NCBI RefSeq assembly: GCF_016907275.1
Contig: NZ_JAFBBP010000001.1
Location: 1,364,001-1,428,000 of the forward strand
Length of the DNA: 64,000 nt
Direction: 5' to 3'
Source: Micromonospora luteifusca
GTDB taxonomy: Bacteria > Actinomycetota > Actinomycetes > Mycobacteriales > Micromonosporaceae
Below are positions 29,601-37,366 of the stretch, piece by piece. How positions within the stretch are numbered: position 1 is the stretch's first letter; every line of letters begins with the position of its first letter. The notes under the pieces are model-generated. The model was given only the letters and a program-made list of their open reading frames with translations, was not told where the DNA came from and made no database searches. A program made the translations under genes and the position numbers.

Positions 29601-30067
29601 GGGTCGGGCTCGCCGTTCTGCGGGCCGGGCAGGCCGAGGGACAGCTCCGCGCCGAAGATGGTCGGCAGGCCCAACGTACGAGCCGCCTCGGCGAAACGGA
29701 CCACCCCGTAGAAGCCGTCGTGGTCGGTGACGGCGAGCGCGGTGAGCCCCAGCCGGGCCGCCTCCTCGGCCAACTCCTCCGGGTGGCTGGCGCCGTCGAG
29801 GAAGCTGAAGTTGGTGTGGGCGTGCAGCTCCGCGTAGGGCACCACGCCGTCGGGGCGGGTCAGCTCCGGTGGCTGGTACTGCTCACGCCGGCGGCTCCAG
29901 GCCGGGGAGTCCCCACCGTCGGCGTCCACGGCGAGCGGGTCCACCACGTGCAGGTGCCGCTCCTCGCGCGACCGCCCGCCGCCCGACCTGCCGGAGCCGC
30001 CATCGGCCCGCCCGGAGAGCACCCGCTCCAGCTCCGACCAGGGCATCTTCGGGTTGTGGAAACTCAT
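26681..30067 (-). CDS. dnaE2: Error-prone DNA polymerase DnaE2
   Basis: C-family polymerase for damage-induced mutagenesis, acting with ImuB and ImuA'. 1128 residues: a PHP domain from residue 79 (ELHAHTNFSFLDGAS), the polymerase palm with the aspartate motif PDIDVDIESDRRE, YCQGRGSAANSAVCY, and a C-terminal OB fold (RIRVGGIVTHRQRPATAGG). It is shorter than the replicative DnaE1 and ends soon after the OB domain, as DnaE2 proteins do. The upstream 150 bp contain a 48-bp palindrome and separate it from imuB, so it may be read through or have its own promoter. Confidence 0.95.
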   Translation of the reverse strand: MSFHNPKMPWSELERVLSGRADGGSGRSGGGRSREERHLHVVDPLAVDADGGDSPAWSRRREQYQPPELTRPDGVVPYAELHAHTNFSFLDGASHPEELAEEAARLGLTALAVTDHDGFYGVVRFAEAARTLGLPTIFGAELSLGLPGPQNGEPDPHGAHLLVLAHGHEGYARLATTIARAQLRGGEKGRPVYGELEEVAEELRDHVLVLTGCRKGHVPGALLTEGVDAAARELDRLTALFGAETVAVELTDHGHPVDADRNDALAELAAEAGLPTVASNNVHYASPGRRRLATTVAAVRARRSLDEIDGWLPAAATAHLRSGAEMAARFAAYPGAVARAAEFGAELAFDLQLVAPQLPAYPVPPGHTEMSWLRKLTADGARERYGPPQAHPAAYAQLDHELNMIEELGFPGYFLVVYDIVTFCRDQDIYCQGRGSAANSAVCYALRITNVDAVRHRLLFERFLAPERDGPPDIDVDIESDRREEVIQHVYTRYGREHAAQVANVISYRPRSAVRDVAKAFGYSPGQQDAWSKQIDRWGSVATVDVENIPEQVVEYANELQTFPRHLGIHSGGMVICDRPVIEVCPVEWGRMPGRSVLQWDKDDCAAVGLVKFDLLGLGMLSALHYGYDMIGSRLDLGDMTLDDPEVYDMLCRADSVGVFQVESRAQMATLPRLKPREFYDLVVEVALIRPGPIQGGSVHPFIRRKNGQEPVTFAHPLMRNALEKTLGVPLFQEQLMQLAIDLAGFDAAEADQLRRAMGAKRSVERMTRIAERLYAGMAERGITGELADDVYRKLTAFASYGFPESHAMSFAYLVYASSWLKRYHPAPFLAALLNAQPMGFYSPQTLVDDARRHGVEVRRPDINASGTKAVLESTPDTRWGSGPGEPPHAWGLGGPVVRLGLSGVRTLGADVAERIEAERAADGPYRDMPDLARRVGLTSAQLEALATADAFACFGLTRRQALWAAGAAAQDRPGRLPGTVTGAAAPTLPGMEAVDRLVADVWATGLSPESHPARFIRGQLDVLGAVPIARLGRVEPGQRIRVGGIVTHRQRPATAGGVTFLNLEDETGMLNVTCSPGLWQRYRRVARTSAALVVRGRLQRHEGVTNLVADRLDAIEPPVSPASRDFR

Positions 30068-30127
30068 CGCGCCGCCCGCACGGGTGGCCGGATCCCGACG
30101 CCCGGAGCCGCCGACGAGAGGGCCGGT

Positions 30128-30175
30128 GAGCGATATACCTGAGAGTCATGAATATGCCTGACAGTCATATCGCTC
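30128..30175. repeat. 48-bp element B between imuB and dnaE2
   Basis: Same length as element A at 10404-10451, with outer 9-bp complementary ends (GAGCGATAT/ATATCGCTC). Inside are two direct copies of the 17-bp unit TATRCCTSWSAGTCATR, at 30134-30150 and 30153-30169, 19 bp apart. In element A the same units are inverted, also 19 bp apart. It lies 60 bp upstream of the dnaE2 ATG and could be a protein-binding site affecting dnaE2. Confidence 0.75.
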
Positions 30176-30217
30176 GTCAGGGCATCCGCCTCCGACCTGG
30201 GGAGCAAGAGCACCGTC

Positions 30218-31831
30218 TCAGTCATAGATCGCCTCCACCAACCACTGCCCGGCCTCGACGGCCAGCAGCAGGGCGGCGCCGTCGGCCAGGCTGACCTGGA
30301 ACCGGGCCCGGCGGCGGGCCTCGACCGGCGCCCACCACCGCTCGTCCACCGGCCACGGGCCGGCCCAGCCCACGATCTCAGCCGGCTGGCCGGTGCCGAC
30401 CACCAGCCGGGCCGGTGGGGCGCTCACCGCCAACCGCGCGCTGATCACCACCGGCTCACCGGCGGCGTCGTGCACCGTCGCCGCGAGCGGGCTGGGCAGC
30501 ACCACCGCCGGCGCGGGCGCCGGCAGCCGGCCCGGCCACGGCGGAGCCCCGCCTCCACCCCGGCCGGCGGCCGGGTCGGCGCCGGCATCGGCCGGCGGGC
30601 CAGGACGGGCGGGGACGCGTTCGTCGCCCCACGGCACCAGTCGCACCTGGTCGGCCGGGGAGCGCCCACCGCCGAGCACCGCGGTGACCACCGCTTCCGG
30701 GCCGAGGATGCCCTGCACACGGCTCAACGCCCGGTGCGCCCGTTCCCGCTCCTCGCCGGTCTCCCCCCACAGGCCGGCTTGCAGACCGGCCTGGGCGATC
30801 ACCCCGTCCGGGATCAGTCGCAGCCGGATGATGCCGGACGTCGGTCGAGCCGGGCGGGCACCGGTGCGGCCATTGCTGCCGGAGAGCCAGCCATCGAGCT
30901 GCCAGCGCACCCGGTCGGCGATGGCCCCGGCAGTGAGCAGGCCATCGTGCCGCCAGACCCGGTGCAGCTCCTGGCCGTGCTCGGTGACCGCCTCGATGCC
31001 GAGCCGGGTGCAGGCCAGCCCGTGCCCGGCCAGCCGCTCGTGCAACTGCTCAGCCAGCGCCCGGGCCACGAACGCCGCCGCGTCGACCCGGTCGATCGGC
31101 TCGTCGTGCTCGGCGGTCACCGTCAGATCGGCCGGTGGCTGCCGGACGGCGAGTGGGCGGTGGTCCCGCCCGGCGGCCAGCCGATGGGCCAGCGCACCGT
31201 CGAAGCCGAACCGGGCCAGCACGTCGCCAGCCGGCAACGCGGCGAAGTCGCCGAGGGTACGCACCCCCAGCCGGCGCAGCAGGTCGGCCAACGCCGACCG
31301 GCCGAGCGCCTCGACCGGCAACCCGGCCAGAAACTCCGGCGTCCCGCCCGGTGCCACCACCCGGCCCCCACGAGCGGCCAACCCGGCCGCGAACACCCCG
31401 TCAGCGATGCCGACCTGGCTCTCCACCAGGCACGACTGGGCGACGTGCTCGATGATCCGCTCGGCGGCCGCCTCCTCGCCGCCGAGGTAACGGCTCGGCC
31501 CCCGGGCGGCCACCGCGCAGGCGCCCGGACGGACCACCTCCACGCCGGCGACCAACTCCTCCACCGCAGCGACCACCGGCTCGAACGCCCGGGCGTCCCG
31601 GCCCGGGTCATACTCCACGACGGTGAGCTGCGGGCATCGCCCCTGCGCCTCCCGCTTGCGCAGCCCTCGGCGCACCCCCTCGGCGCGGGCCCGCTCGGAG
31701 CAGGCGACCACCCGGTTGGCGTGCAGCACGGCGACCGGGCCGGTTGCCGGCACCCCGTCGACGATCTCGGCGGCGAGCACCGGCCAGTCCGGGCACCACA
31801 GCAGCAGAGTCCGTGCCGGCGAACCGGTCAC
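30218..31831 (-). CDS. imuB: ImuB, catalytically inactive Y-family polymerase of the mutasome
   Basis: Adaptor that links DnaE2 and ImuA' to the sliding clamp. The 537-residue protein aligns with DinB polymerases, but the metal-binding positions are lost: LLLWCPDWPVLAAE replaces the HVDMDAF motif and GPSRYLGGE replaces SLDE. A QVRLVPWG sequence near residue 402 fits the ImuB clamp-binding motif. The long Pro/Ala/Gly-rich C-terminal extension (to 537) is where partners dock in known ImuB. It overlaps imuA' by 4 bp. Confidence 0.92.
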   Translation of the reverse strand: MTGSPARTLLLWCPDWPVLAAEIVDGVPATGPVAVLHANRVVACSERARAEGVRRGLRKREAQGRCPQLTVVEYDPGRDARAFEPVVAAVEELVAGVEVVRPGACAVAARGPSRYLGGEEAAAERIIEHVAQSCLVESQVGIADGVFAAGLAARGGRVVAPGGTPEFLAGLPVEALGRSALADLLRRLGVRTLGDFAALPAGDVLARFGFDGALAHRLAAGRDHRPLAVRQPPADLTVTAEHDEPIDRVDAAAFVARALAEQLHERLAGHGLACTRLGIEAVTEHGQELHRVWRHDGLLTAGAIADRVRWQLDGWLSGSNGRTGARPARPTSGIIRLRLIPDGVIAQAGLQAGLWGETGEERERAHRALSRVQGILGPEAVVTAVLGGGRSPADQVRLVPWGDERVPARPGPPADAGADPAAGRGGGGAPPWPGRLPAPAPAVVLPSPLAATVHDAAGEPVVISARLAVSAPPARLVVGTGQPAEIVGWAGPWPVDERWWAPVEARRRARFQVSLADGAALLLAVEAGQWLVEAIYD

Positions 31832-32553
31832 CCCCGACCGACCAGGGAAAGCGACGCGGCCGGTCGGCCCACGGTCGACGGCACCGAACGGGGAATCACC
31901 CGGGTCAGCTCGTCACCCGGGAGCCAGACCTTGATCTCCTTGGGTCGAGCAGCCGCCCCGCGCCCGCGCGCCGAGACGGTGACCTCCCGGCGGCGCAGCC
32001 GCCCCCGGCCCTGCCCGAGCCCCTCCCAAACTCCACGAACCACCTGCAGTGTCACGTCCGCACCGTCCCACCGGCCGTACGGAACGAGCACGCTGCCACG
32101 CTGCCGGGCCCGGGCGGCCAACCGGGTGGCGACCGAGGCGGAGACCGCGGCCGGCACGGTGGTGACCACGACGTCCACCCCGTCGATCAGCGCGGCGACC
32201 ACGGTGGCCCACTCCGGGCCGGGATTCGGCACCAGGGCCAACCGGTCCAGGGCGATGCCCAGCTCGGCGGCCGCGCCCGCACCGAACGTCGGCACACCGA
32301 CCACGGCACACCACGAGCCGGCCCGGGACGCCTCCGCGAGCAGGGCCAGCATCAGCGAGGTGCCACCGCTGCGCCGGGGCTGGCCGGCAGCGACCGCGAT
32401 GGTGCTCCCCCGGCGCAGACCCCGGTTGGGCAGCAGACCGGTCAGCTCGGGCGCCACCGGCAGCACCCGGTGGCCGCCGACCGGGTCGGGTGCGCTCGCC
32501 GGGCGCACCAGATCGGCCAGTGCGGCGGAACCGACCACCATGCGGCCCGCCAT
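31828..32553 (-). CDS. imuA': ImuA' (RecA-like mutasome accessory protein)
   Basis: RecA-fold partner of ImuB and DnaE2 in the actinobacterial mutasome. 241 residues. The region GLRRGSTIAVAAGQPRRSGG sits where RecA has its ATP loop but lacks the GKT/S end, so ATP binding is doubtful; RecA-like strands (WCAVVGVPTFGAGAAAELGI, LVPNPGPEWATVVAAL) follow. A ribosome site (GGGGGGTTGG) precedes the ATG. The stop overlaps the imuB start (GTGA). It lies 101 bp after the HEPN gene, separated by a strong hairpin. Confidence 0.85.
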   Translation of the reverse strand: MAGRMVVGSAALADLVRPASAPDPVGGHRVLPVAPELTGLLPNRGLRRGSTIAVAAGQPRRSGGTSLMLALLAEASRAGSWCAVVGVPTFGAGAAAELGIALDRLALVPNPGPEWATVVAALIDGVDVVVTTVPAAVSASVATRLAARARQRGSVLVPYGRWDGADVTLQVVRGVWEGLGQGRGRLRRREVTVSARGRGAAARPKEIKVWLPGDELTRVIPRSVPSTVGRPAASLSLVGRG

Positions 32554-32599
32554 TGGACCAACCCCCCGTCGTTGCTGTGAATCAGATAAGGACCGACAC

Positions 32600-32650
32600 G
32601 CCGTGCCACCGGCCGCCCGGCTCCCCCCGCGGGGCGGTCGGTGGCACGGC
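32600..32650. terminator. Long GC-rich hairpin between the HEPN gene and imuA'
   Basis: Complementary ends GCCGTGCCACC (32600-32610) and GGTGGCACGGC (32640-32650), with the pairing continuing inward through CCGCCC-type bases. It starts 4 bp after the HEPN stop. There is no T-run, so it may act as a partial terminator or processing site that sets the ratio of HEPN to mutasome mRNA. Confidence 0.6.
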
Positions 32651-32654
32651 GGGA

Positions 32655-33104
32655 TCAGGCGGCGAGGCCGTCCAGGGCCGGCTGGTGGGCCACGCCGAGC
32701 GCGGTCTCCACCACCGTGACGAACTGTTCGGCGGCGCGGAGCAGATCGTCGGCCTCCCGGGCGCTGACCACCCGGGGGATGCCGGCCTCCGCAGCGGCAC
32801 GCTTACTCGCCCCGGCGGCGAAGAACCGAGACCACTCGTCGAGCTCCGGAGCGACGGCGCAGAGGAGGACCCAGACGCTGGTGATCCGGTTGCGCCGACT
32901 CGGCGCGGGCCGGGCACGGGCGGCGAGCAGCGCAGCCGCCGCGCGCAGCGCCGCCAGGTGGGCAGCCGCGTAGCGCAGGCCGTCAGGCCGGGTCTGGCCG
33001 GCCTCGACCAGCCCGCGCCGGGCCAACGTGAGGAGCTGGGCGGGGGTGCGGTGCGGCAGCACATGCGCCGGCACCGTCGGTGCCTGAGCCGGGTTGGTCG
33101 GCAT
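32655..33104 (-). CDS. SAV_6107-family HEPN domain protein
   Basis: A 149-residue alpha-helical protein of the SAV_6107 HEPN family, common beside mutasome genes in actinobacteria. ATG at 33104 (MPTNPAQAPTVPAHVL) follows GGAGGAGA by 5 nt. An RYAAAH sequence near residue 42 has the Arg-x4-His spacing of the HEPN active-site motif, which in toxic members is an RNase centre; whether this one cuts RNA is unknown. It is the first gene after two LexA boxes and therefore is probably induced by DNA damage with imuA'-imuB-dnaE2. Confidence 0.8.
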   Translation of the reverse strand: MPTNPAQAPTVPAHVLPHRTPAQLLTLARRGLVEAGQTRPDGLRYAAAHLAALRAAAALLAARARPAPSRRNRITSVWVLLCAVAPELDEWSRFFAAGASKRAAAEAGIPRVVSAREADDLLRAAEQFVTVVETALGVAHQPALDGLAA

Positions 33105-33204
33105 GGATGTCTCCTCCACGTGGCCGGGGCATCGCCTCGGCGCGCTGGTGCCGCCGATGAGATGCCGAGGTCGGGTGGTGCGGAGGAAGACGCACCGGGT
33201 GTGG

Positions 33205-33245
33205 CCGGCCGGGTGTGGATGCTTCCCCACACCACACCCGGCCGG
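33205..33245. other. Perfect 14-bp hairpin in the HEPN gene leader
   Basis: Arms CCGGCCGGGTGTGG (33205-33218) and CCACACCCGGCCGG (33232-33245) flank a 13-nt loop. It lies in the ~300-bp stretch between the LexA boxes and the HEPN start, so it would be in the 5' leader if transcription starts at the boxes. The stretch 33105-33404 otherwise holds no gene that could be supported. Confidence 0.6.
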
Positions 33246-33404
33246 CGTACCGGCGGGTGCGTCGCCCGCCGCCCGGGGGTCGTGGGCGGCGAGCGACGCT
33301 CCTGCCTGTCGGGACCAGGCTCGCGACTGCCCGGAAACCCAGGTGCGGCCCGCGGAGCCACACCGCCCGGAGCTGGCGCCGCGAAACGCCGCGCTCCGGC
33401 TGGT

Positions 33405-33441
33405 TGGAACGGGCGTTCGAGGCAATCGAACACTCGTTCTA
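33405..33441. promoter_or_regulatory. Two tandem LexA (SOS) boxes
   Basis: TGGAACGGGCGTTCGA (33405-33420) and TCGAACACTCGTTCTA (33426-33441) both contain the GAAC-N4-GTTC core of the Gram-positive/actinobacterial LexA operator TCGAACNNNNGTTCGA; each has one or two outer mismatches. The centres are 21 bp apart, two helical turns, so two dimers could bind the same face. They lie between the HEPN gene (minus) and the YbaK gene (plus), and most likely control HEPN-imuA'-imuB-dnaE2. Confidence 0.82.
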
Positions 33442-33546
33442 ACTGCTGCTGACAGTACACCTCCCCTCCGACGAAAATGCAACGTGTGACGCGCGGGGCC
33501 TGCCGGCCGGGTGAACCGCCACCGGCGGACCGGGAAGAATGGCGAC

Positions 33547-34035
33547 ATGCAGCCACACCCGAACGTACGGGCGGTGCAGGACGCGCTCACCGCCGCCGGC
33601 ACGCTCGACGGCGCCGGTGAGCCCAGCACCGTCCGCCTGCTACCCGACGCGGTGCACACCGCCGCCGCAGCCGCCGAGGCGCTCGGCGTCGAGGTCGGCC
33701 AGATCGCCAACTCACTGATCTTCGACGCGGACGACGCGCCGCTGCTCGTGCTCACCTCCGGCGCGCACCGCGTCGACACCGCCGGCCTGGCGGCGTCGAT
33801 CGGTGTCACCCGGCTGCGCCGCGCCACCCCGGAGTTCGTCCGGGCCCACACCGGACAGCCGATCGGCGGGGTCGCCCCGCTCGGGCACCCGCACCCACTG
33901 CGCACCCTGGTGGACACGGCGCTGGCGGCGTACCCCGAGATCTGGGCCGCGGGTGGCGTACCGCAGGCGGTCTTCCCGACCACCTACGCCGAGCTGCTGC
34001 GGGTCACCGCCGGCAGCCCGGCCGAGGTGGCGTGA
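33547..34035 (+). CDS. YbaK/EbsC (ProX-like) aminoacyl-tRNA deacylase family protein
   Basis: A 162-residue protein of the YbaK family, which hydrolyses mischarged Cys- or Ala-tRNAPro in trans. Conserved blocks are visible: VGQIANSLIFDADD (catalytic Lys of YbaK proteins is replaced by Asn-Ser here, as in several subfamilies), LVLTSGAHRVDT, and the loop GQPIGGVAPLGHP. ATG at 33547 is preferred over a GTG 12 codons upstream, because the family starts near this point. The stop overlaps the next gene start by 4 bp, making it the first gene of the carotenoid-type cluster. Confidence 0.85.
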   Translation: MQPHPNVRAVQDALTAAGTLDGAGEPSTVRLLPDAVHTAAAAAEALGVEVGQIANSLIFDADDAPLLVLTSGAHRVDTAGLAASIGVTRLRRATPEFVRAHTGQPIGGVAPLGHPHPLRTLVDTALAAYPEIWAAGGVPQAVFPTTYAELLRVTAGSPAEVA

Positions 34036-34769
34036 GCGCGGCTCCGGAGCTGGTCACCCTGCACGTGTGGCGGACCTCCCGCGGCACTCTGCCCCGGGCG
34101 CTGACCCGGATGGCGGTGGACCCGCGCCGGCTGCGGGCCCTCCCGGGCGTCCGATTCGGCAAGTTGCTGGGCACCGGGACCGGCACCGGCTTCGGGCCGG
34201 GCGATGCCGACCTGACCCGGTGGGCGGCGCTGACCGTCTGGGACTCCCCCGCCGCGGCGGCCGACTTCGACGACTCATCGGTCGGGCGGGCCTGGGCACG
34301 CATCGCCCGCGCCCAGGCCCGGGTCGACCTGCGTCCACTGACCAGCCGGGGCGAGTGGTCCGGCCAGCGGCCGTTCGGCGAGCCCTCGGGCGGCCGGGTC
34401 ACCAGCCCGGTGCTGGCGCTGACCCGGGCCCGGTTGCGGGTCCGTCGGGCGACCACCTTCTGGCGGGCGGTCCCCCCGGTGGCCGCCGCCCTACGCGACG
34501 CGCCCGGCCTGCTGGCCCGGTTCGGGGTCGGGGAGGCGCCACTGGGTTGGCAGGGCACGGTGAGCGTGTGGCGCGACCCTACGGACCTGGTGGCGTTCGC
34601 GTACCGTCACCCGGAGCACCGGGCGGCGATCATGCGAACCCCCACCGCGGGTTGGTACGCCGAGGAGCTGTTCGCCCGGTTCGAGGTACGCGACGTGATC
34701 GGCGACCGGACGGTGCTCGGATGGGCCACCGACGGCGGCCCGGCAACGGTGAAGGGTGGACGGGCATGA
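34032..34769 (+). CDS. CrtA-like (spheroidene monooxygenase family) protein
   Basis: A 245-residue protein resembling CrtA, the enzyme that oxidises C-2 of acyclic carotenoids. The blocks VRFGKLLGTGTGTGFGPG and TRWAALTVWDSP match the CrtA N-terminal pattern (R/KxLGxGxGxGF...), and TSPVLALTRARLR and HRAAIMRTPTAGWYAEELF are further family blocks. The GTG overlaps the YbaK stop, and its own stop overlaps the GNAT start (ATGA). Lying upstream of CruF- and CruG-like genes, it is a candidate for oxidation at C-2' of a hydrated carotenoid end; that is inference. Confidence 0.7.
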   Translation: MSAAPELVTLHVWRTSRGTLPRALTRMAVDPRRLRALPGVRFGKLLGTGTGTGFGPGDADLTRWAALTVWDSPAAAADFDDSSVGRAWARIARAQARVDLRPLTSRGEWSGQRPFGEPSGGRVTSPVLALTRARLRVRRATTFWRAVPPVAAALRDAPGLLARFGVGEAPLGWQGTVSVWRDPTDLVAFAYRHPEHRAAIMRTPTAGWYAEELFARFEVRDVIGDRTVLGWATDGGPATVKGGRA

Positions 34770-35317
34770 GGTTGGTGCGCTGGACGCCGGACGATCTCGT
34801 CCGGCGGCTGGACGACGTGGTGGCCGTCTACGGCGAGGCGATGGGATACCGCACCGACCTGCTGGAGGCCCGGCGCGGCTACATCGCCACCCACGTCCGC
34901 CGACCGGGTTTCCGGGCGGTCGCCAGCCTGACCAGCGAGGGTCACCTCGCCGGCTTCGGCTACGGCTACCTGGGCGCCTCCGGGCAGTGGTGGCACGACC
35001 AGGTGCACCGGGCGCTGGACGCCCCGACCCGTACGCGCTGGCTCACCCACTGCTTCGAGGTGGTCGAGCTGCACGTCCGGCCACCGGCTCAGGGACACGG
35101 CCTGGGCAGCGGCCAACTGCGCGCACTGCTCGGCATGGCCGAGGGCGACACCACGCTGCTGTCCACCCCGGAGGCCGACGAGCAGACCTCGCGGGCCTGG
35201 CGGTTGTACCGGCGCTTCGGCTTCGTCGACGTGCTGCGCAACTTCCACTTCCCCGGCGACGAGCGACCGTTCGGCGTACTCGGTCGGGACCTGCCGGTCG
35301 AGCCACCGGCGTCATGA
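34766..35317 (+). CDS. GNAT family N-acetyltransferase
   Basis: A 183-residue acyltransferase of the GNAT fold. The acetyl-CoA loop is RPPAQGHGLGSGQL, with the strand VVELHVRPP before it and the C-terminal RLYRRFGFVDVL block after. ATG at 34766 overlaps the CrtA-like stop (ATGA), and the stop overlaps the next start in the same way. The substrate is unknown. Its constant coupling to carotenoid genes may mean no more than shared transcription. Confidence 0.85.
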   Translation: MRLVRWTPDDLVRRLDDVVAVYGEAMGYRTDLLEARRGYIATHVRRPGFRAVASLTSEGHLAGFGYGYLGASGQWWHDQVHRALDAPTRTRWLTHCFEVVELHVRPPAQGHGLGSGQLRALLGMAEGDTTLLSTPEADEQTSRAWRLYRRFGFVDVLRNFHFPGDERPFGVLGRDLPVEPPAS

Positions 35318-36231
35318 CCCGGCGGATCTCCTGGACGCTGCTCGCCGTCCTGGTGCTCGCCCAGATCTGCTACCCGCTCACCACCGGCGCCACCAGGGCC
35401 GGGCTCACCGTGGCCACCGTCGTCCTCGGTTGGCTGCTCTCGGTCGGCCACGCGCTGCTCAGTCGGGGCCCGCGAGTTGCGGCGGCGCTGGTCGCGGTGG
35501 CCACCGGCGGCGGGTTCGCGATCGAGGCGATCGGGGTGGCCACCGGTGTGCCGTTCGGCAGCTACGACTACTCCGGCGAGTTGGGCCCCAAGCTCGCCGG
35601 AGTGCCACTGATCATTCCGCTGGCCTGGACCTGGATGGCCTGGCCGGCCTGGCTGGCGGCGGTCCGGCTGACCAGCGGCAGCGCATCGCGGGCCAGCAGC
35701 AGCGGCGCGACGGCCGGCGGCAGCGGCTGGTCGACCGGCGGCGCATCATGGACCGGCCGCGGCGGAGCGACGGCCGGCCGGTGGGTGGGGAGGATCGCGC
35801 TGGCCACGGTGGGGCTGGCCGCCTGGGACCTCTTCCTCGATCCACAGATGGTGGCTGAGGGCTACTGGGTCTGGCGGGACGCCACCCCGGCGTTGCCCGG
35901 CCTGCCCGGCATCCCGGTCAGCAACTACCTGGGTTGGCTGCTCTTCGCGGTGCTGATGATGAGCGCGCTGCGCCCGTTGGCCGGGCCGGCCGCCGGGCAC
36001 ACCGATCGGCGAGACCACCCGATGGTCGCGCTCTACCTGTGGACGTACTTCTCCAGCATCCTGGCCCACGCCGTCTTCCTCGACCTGCCCGCCTCGGCCC
36101 TCTGGGGCGCCGCCGGCATGTCGGTGACCGCCGTGCCGCTGGCGGTGACCCTGCTGCGTGCCCACCGGGGCCGTGCCTCCGTCCTCGACGACCACCAGCC
36201 GCACCGCCCCGGCGTCGACGCGACCCGATGA
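35314..36231 (+). CDS. cruF: Carotenoid biosynthesis protein, CruF-like (1',2'-hydratase type)
   Basis: A 305-residue membrane protein of the DUF422/CruF family, which hydrates the psi end of gamma-carotene or bisanhydrobacterioruberin. About seven membrane segments are visible. Family blocks include GFAIEAIGVATGVPFGSYDYS, LAWTWMAWPAWLAA and AAWDLFLDPQMVAEGYWVW. An Ala/Gly/Ser-rich insertion (about 121-150) lengthens a loop. It is coupled on both sides by ATGA overlaps: to the GNAT gene above and to the glycosyltransferase below. Confidence 0.85.
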   Translation: MTRRISWTLLAVLVLAQICYPLTTGATRAGLTVATVVLGWLLSVGHALLSRGPRVAAALVAVATGGGFAIEAIGVATGVPFGSYDYSGELGPKLAGVPLIIPLAWTWMAWPAWLAAVRLTSGSASRASSSGATAGGSGWSTGGASWTGRGGATAGRWVGRIALATVGLAAWDLFLDPQMVAEGYWVWRDATPALPGLPGIPVSNYLGWLLFAVLMMSALRPLAGPAAGHTDRRDHPMVALYLWTYFSSILAHAVFLDLPASALWGAAGMSVTAVPLAVTLLRAHRGRASVLDDHQPHRPGVDATR

Positions 36232-37355
36232 CCGTCCTGTTCGCCCTGCTGATCGCCGTCGCCGCGTTGACCGGGCACACCTGGTTCAACGCCGCCGGGT
36301 GGCTGCGCCGACCCACCGACCGACCCGGCCAGGTCGATGAACCGGTCGCGGTGCTGCTGCCGCTGCGCGACGAGGCCGCCCGCGTCACCGGATGCCTGCG
36401 TGCCCTGCTCGCCCAGCGTGGCGTGCCCGCGTTGAGCGTCGTGGTCCTCGACGACGGGTCGACCGACGGCACCGCCGACGTGGTCCGCGCGGTGGTCGGC
36501 GACGACCCGCGGGTCACGCTGCTCACCGGGGTCGCCCCGCCGCCGGGCTGGCTGGGCAAGCCGCACGCCTGCTGGCAGTTGGCCACCCGGGCCGACCCGG
36601 ACGCCACCGCGCTGGTCTTCGTCGACGCCGACGTGGTGCTCGCCCCGCACGCGGTCGCGGCGGCCGTCACCGAACTGCGCGCCGCCCGCGTGACGCTGCT
36701 GTCGCCGTACCCCCGGATCGTGGTGGCGACGGCGGCCGACCGGCTGGTGCAGCCGCTGCTGCAGTGGCTCTGGTTGACGTTCCTGCCGCTGCGCGCGATG
36801 GAACGCTCGCCGCGGCCGTCGCTGGCCGCGGCGGGCGGGCAGTTCCTGGTGCTGGACCGGGCCGGCTACACCGCCGCCGGCGGGCACGCCGTGGTCGCCG
36901 ACAAGATCCTGGAGGACGTCGAGCTGGCCCGGGCGGTCAAGCGGGCCGGTGGGCGGATCGCCCTGGCCGACGGTTCCCGGCTGGCCACCTGCCGGATGTA
37001 CGACGACTGGCCGCAACTGCGCGACGGCTACTCAAAGTCGCTCTGGGCGTCGTTCGGGCACCCGGGCGCCGCCGCGGCCGTGGTGGCGTCGCTGCTGCTG
37101 CTCTACACCGCCCCGCCGCTGATCGCGCTGGTGGGTGTGGTGGCCGGCGCGCCGGGGGTGGCCACCGTGGGCCTGGCCGGCTACCTGCTCGGGGTGGCTG
37201 GGCGGGTGCTCACCGCACGGGCGACCGGGGGCCGGTGGTGGCCCGACGCGCTCGTACACCCCGTGTCGGTCGTGGTCCTCGGTTGGCTGACCCTGCGGTC
37301 GTACCATCTGCGAAAGCGACGCCGCCTGACCTGGCGGGGCCGCCCGGTCAGCTAG
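36228..37355 (+). CDS. cruG: Family 2 glycosyltransferase, CruG-like
   Basis: A 375-residue glycosyltransferase with the GT-A core: [27 protein letters not shown] (nucleotide-binding Asp pair) and [12 protein letters not shown] (DxD-type metal motif). One membrane segment lies at the N-terminus and two or three at the C-terminus (about 285-330). In cyanobacteria CruG glycosylates the 2'-hydroxyl of myxol-type carotenoids after CruF, and the CruF-CruG order here is the same. The sugar and exact acceptor are unknown. It starts in the cruF stop (ATGA). Confidence 0.8.
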   Translation: MTVLFALLIAVAALTGHTWFNAAGWLRRPTDRPGQVDEPVAVLLPLRDEAARVTGCLRALLAQRGVPALSVVVLDDGSTDGTADVVRAVVGDDPRVTLLTGVAPPPGWLGKPHACWQLATRADPDATALVFVDADVVLAPHAVAAAVTELRAARVTLLSPYPRIVVATAADRLVQPLLQWLWLTFLPLRAMERSPRPSLAAAGGQFLVLDRAGYTAAGGHAVVADKILEDVELARAVKRAGGRIALADGSRLATCRMYDDWPQLRDGYSKSLWASFGHPGAAAAVVASLLLLYTAPPLIALVGVVAGAPGVATVGLAGYLLGVAGRVLTARATGGRWWPDALVHPVSVVVLGWLTLRSYHLRKRRRLTWRGRPVS

Positions 37356-37366
37356 GAGGGCGCGGC

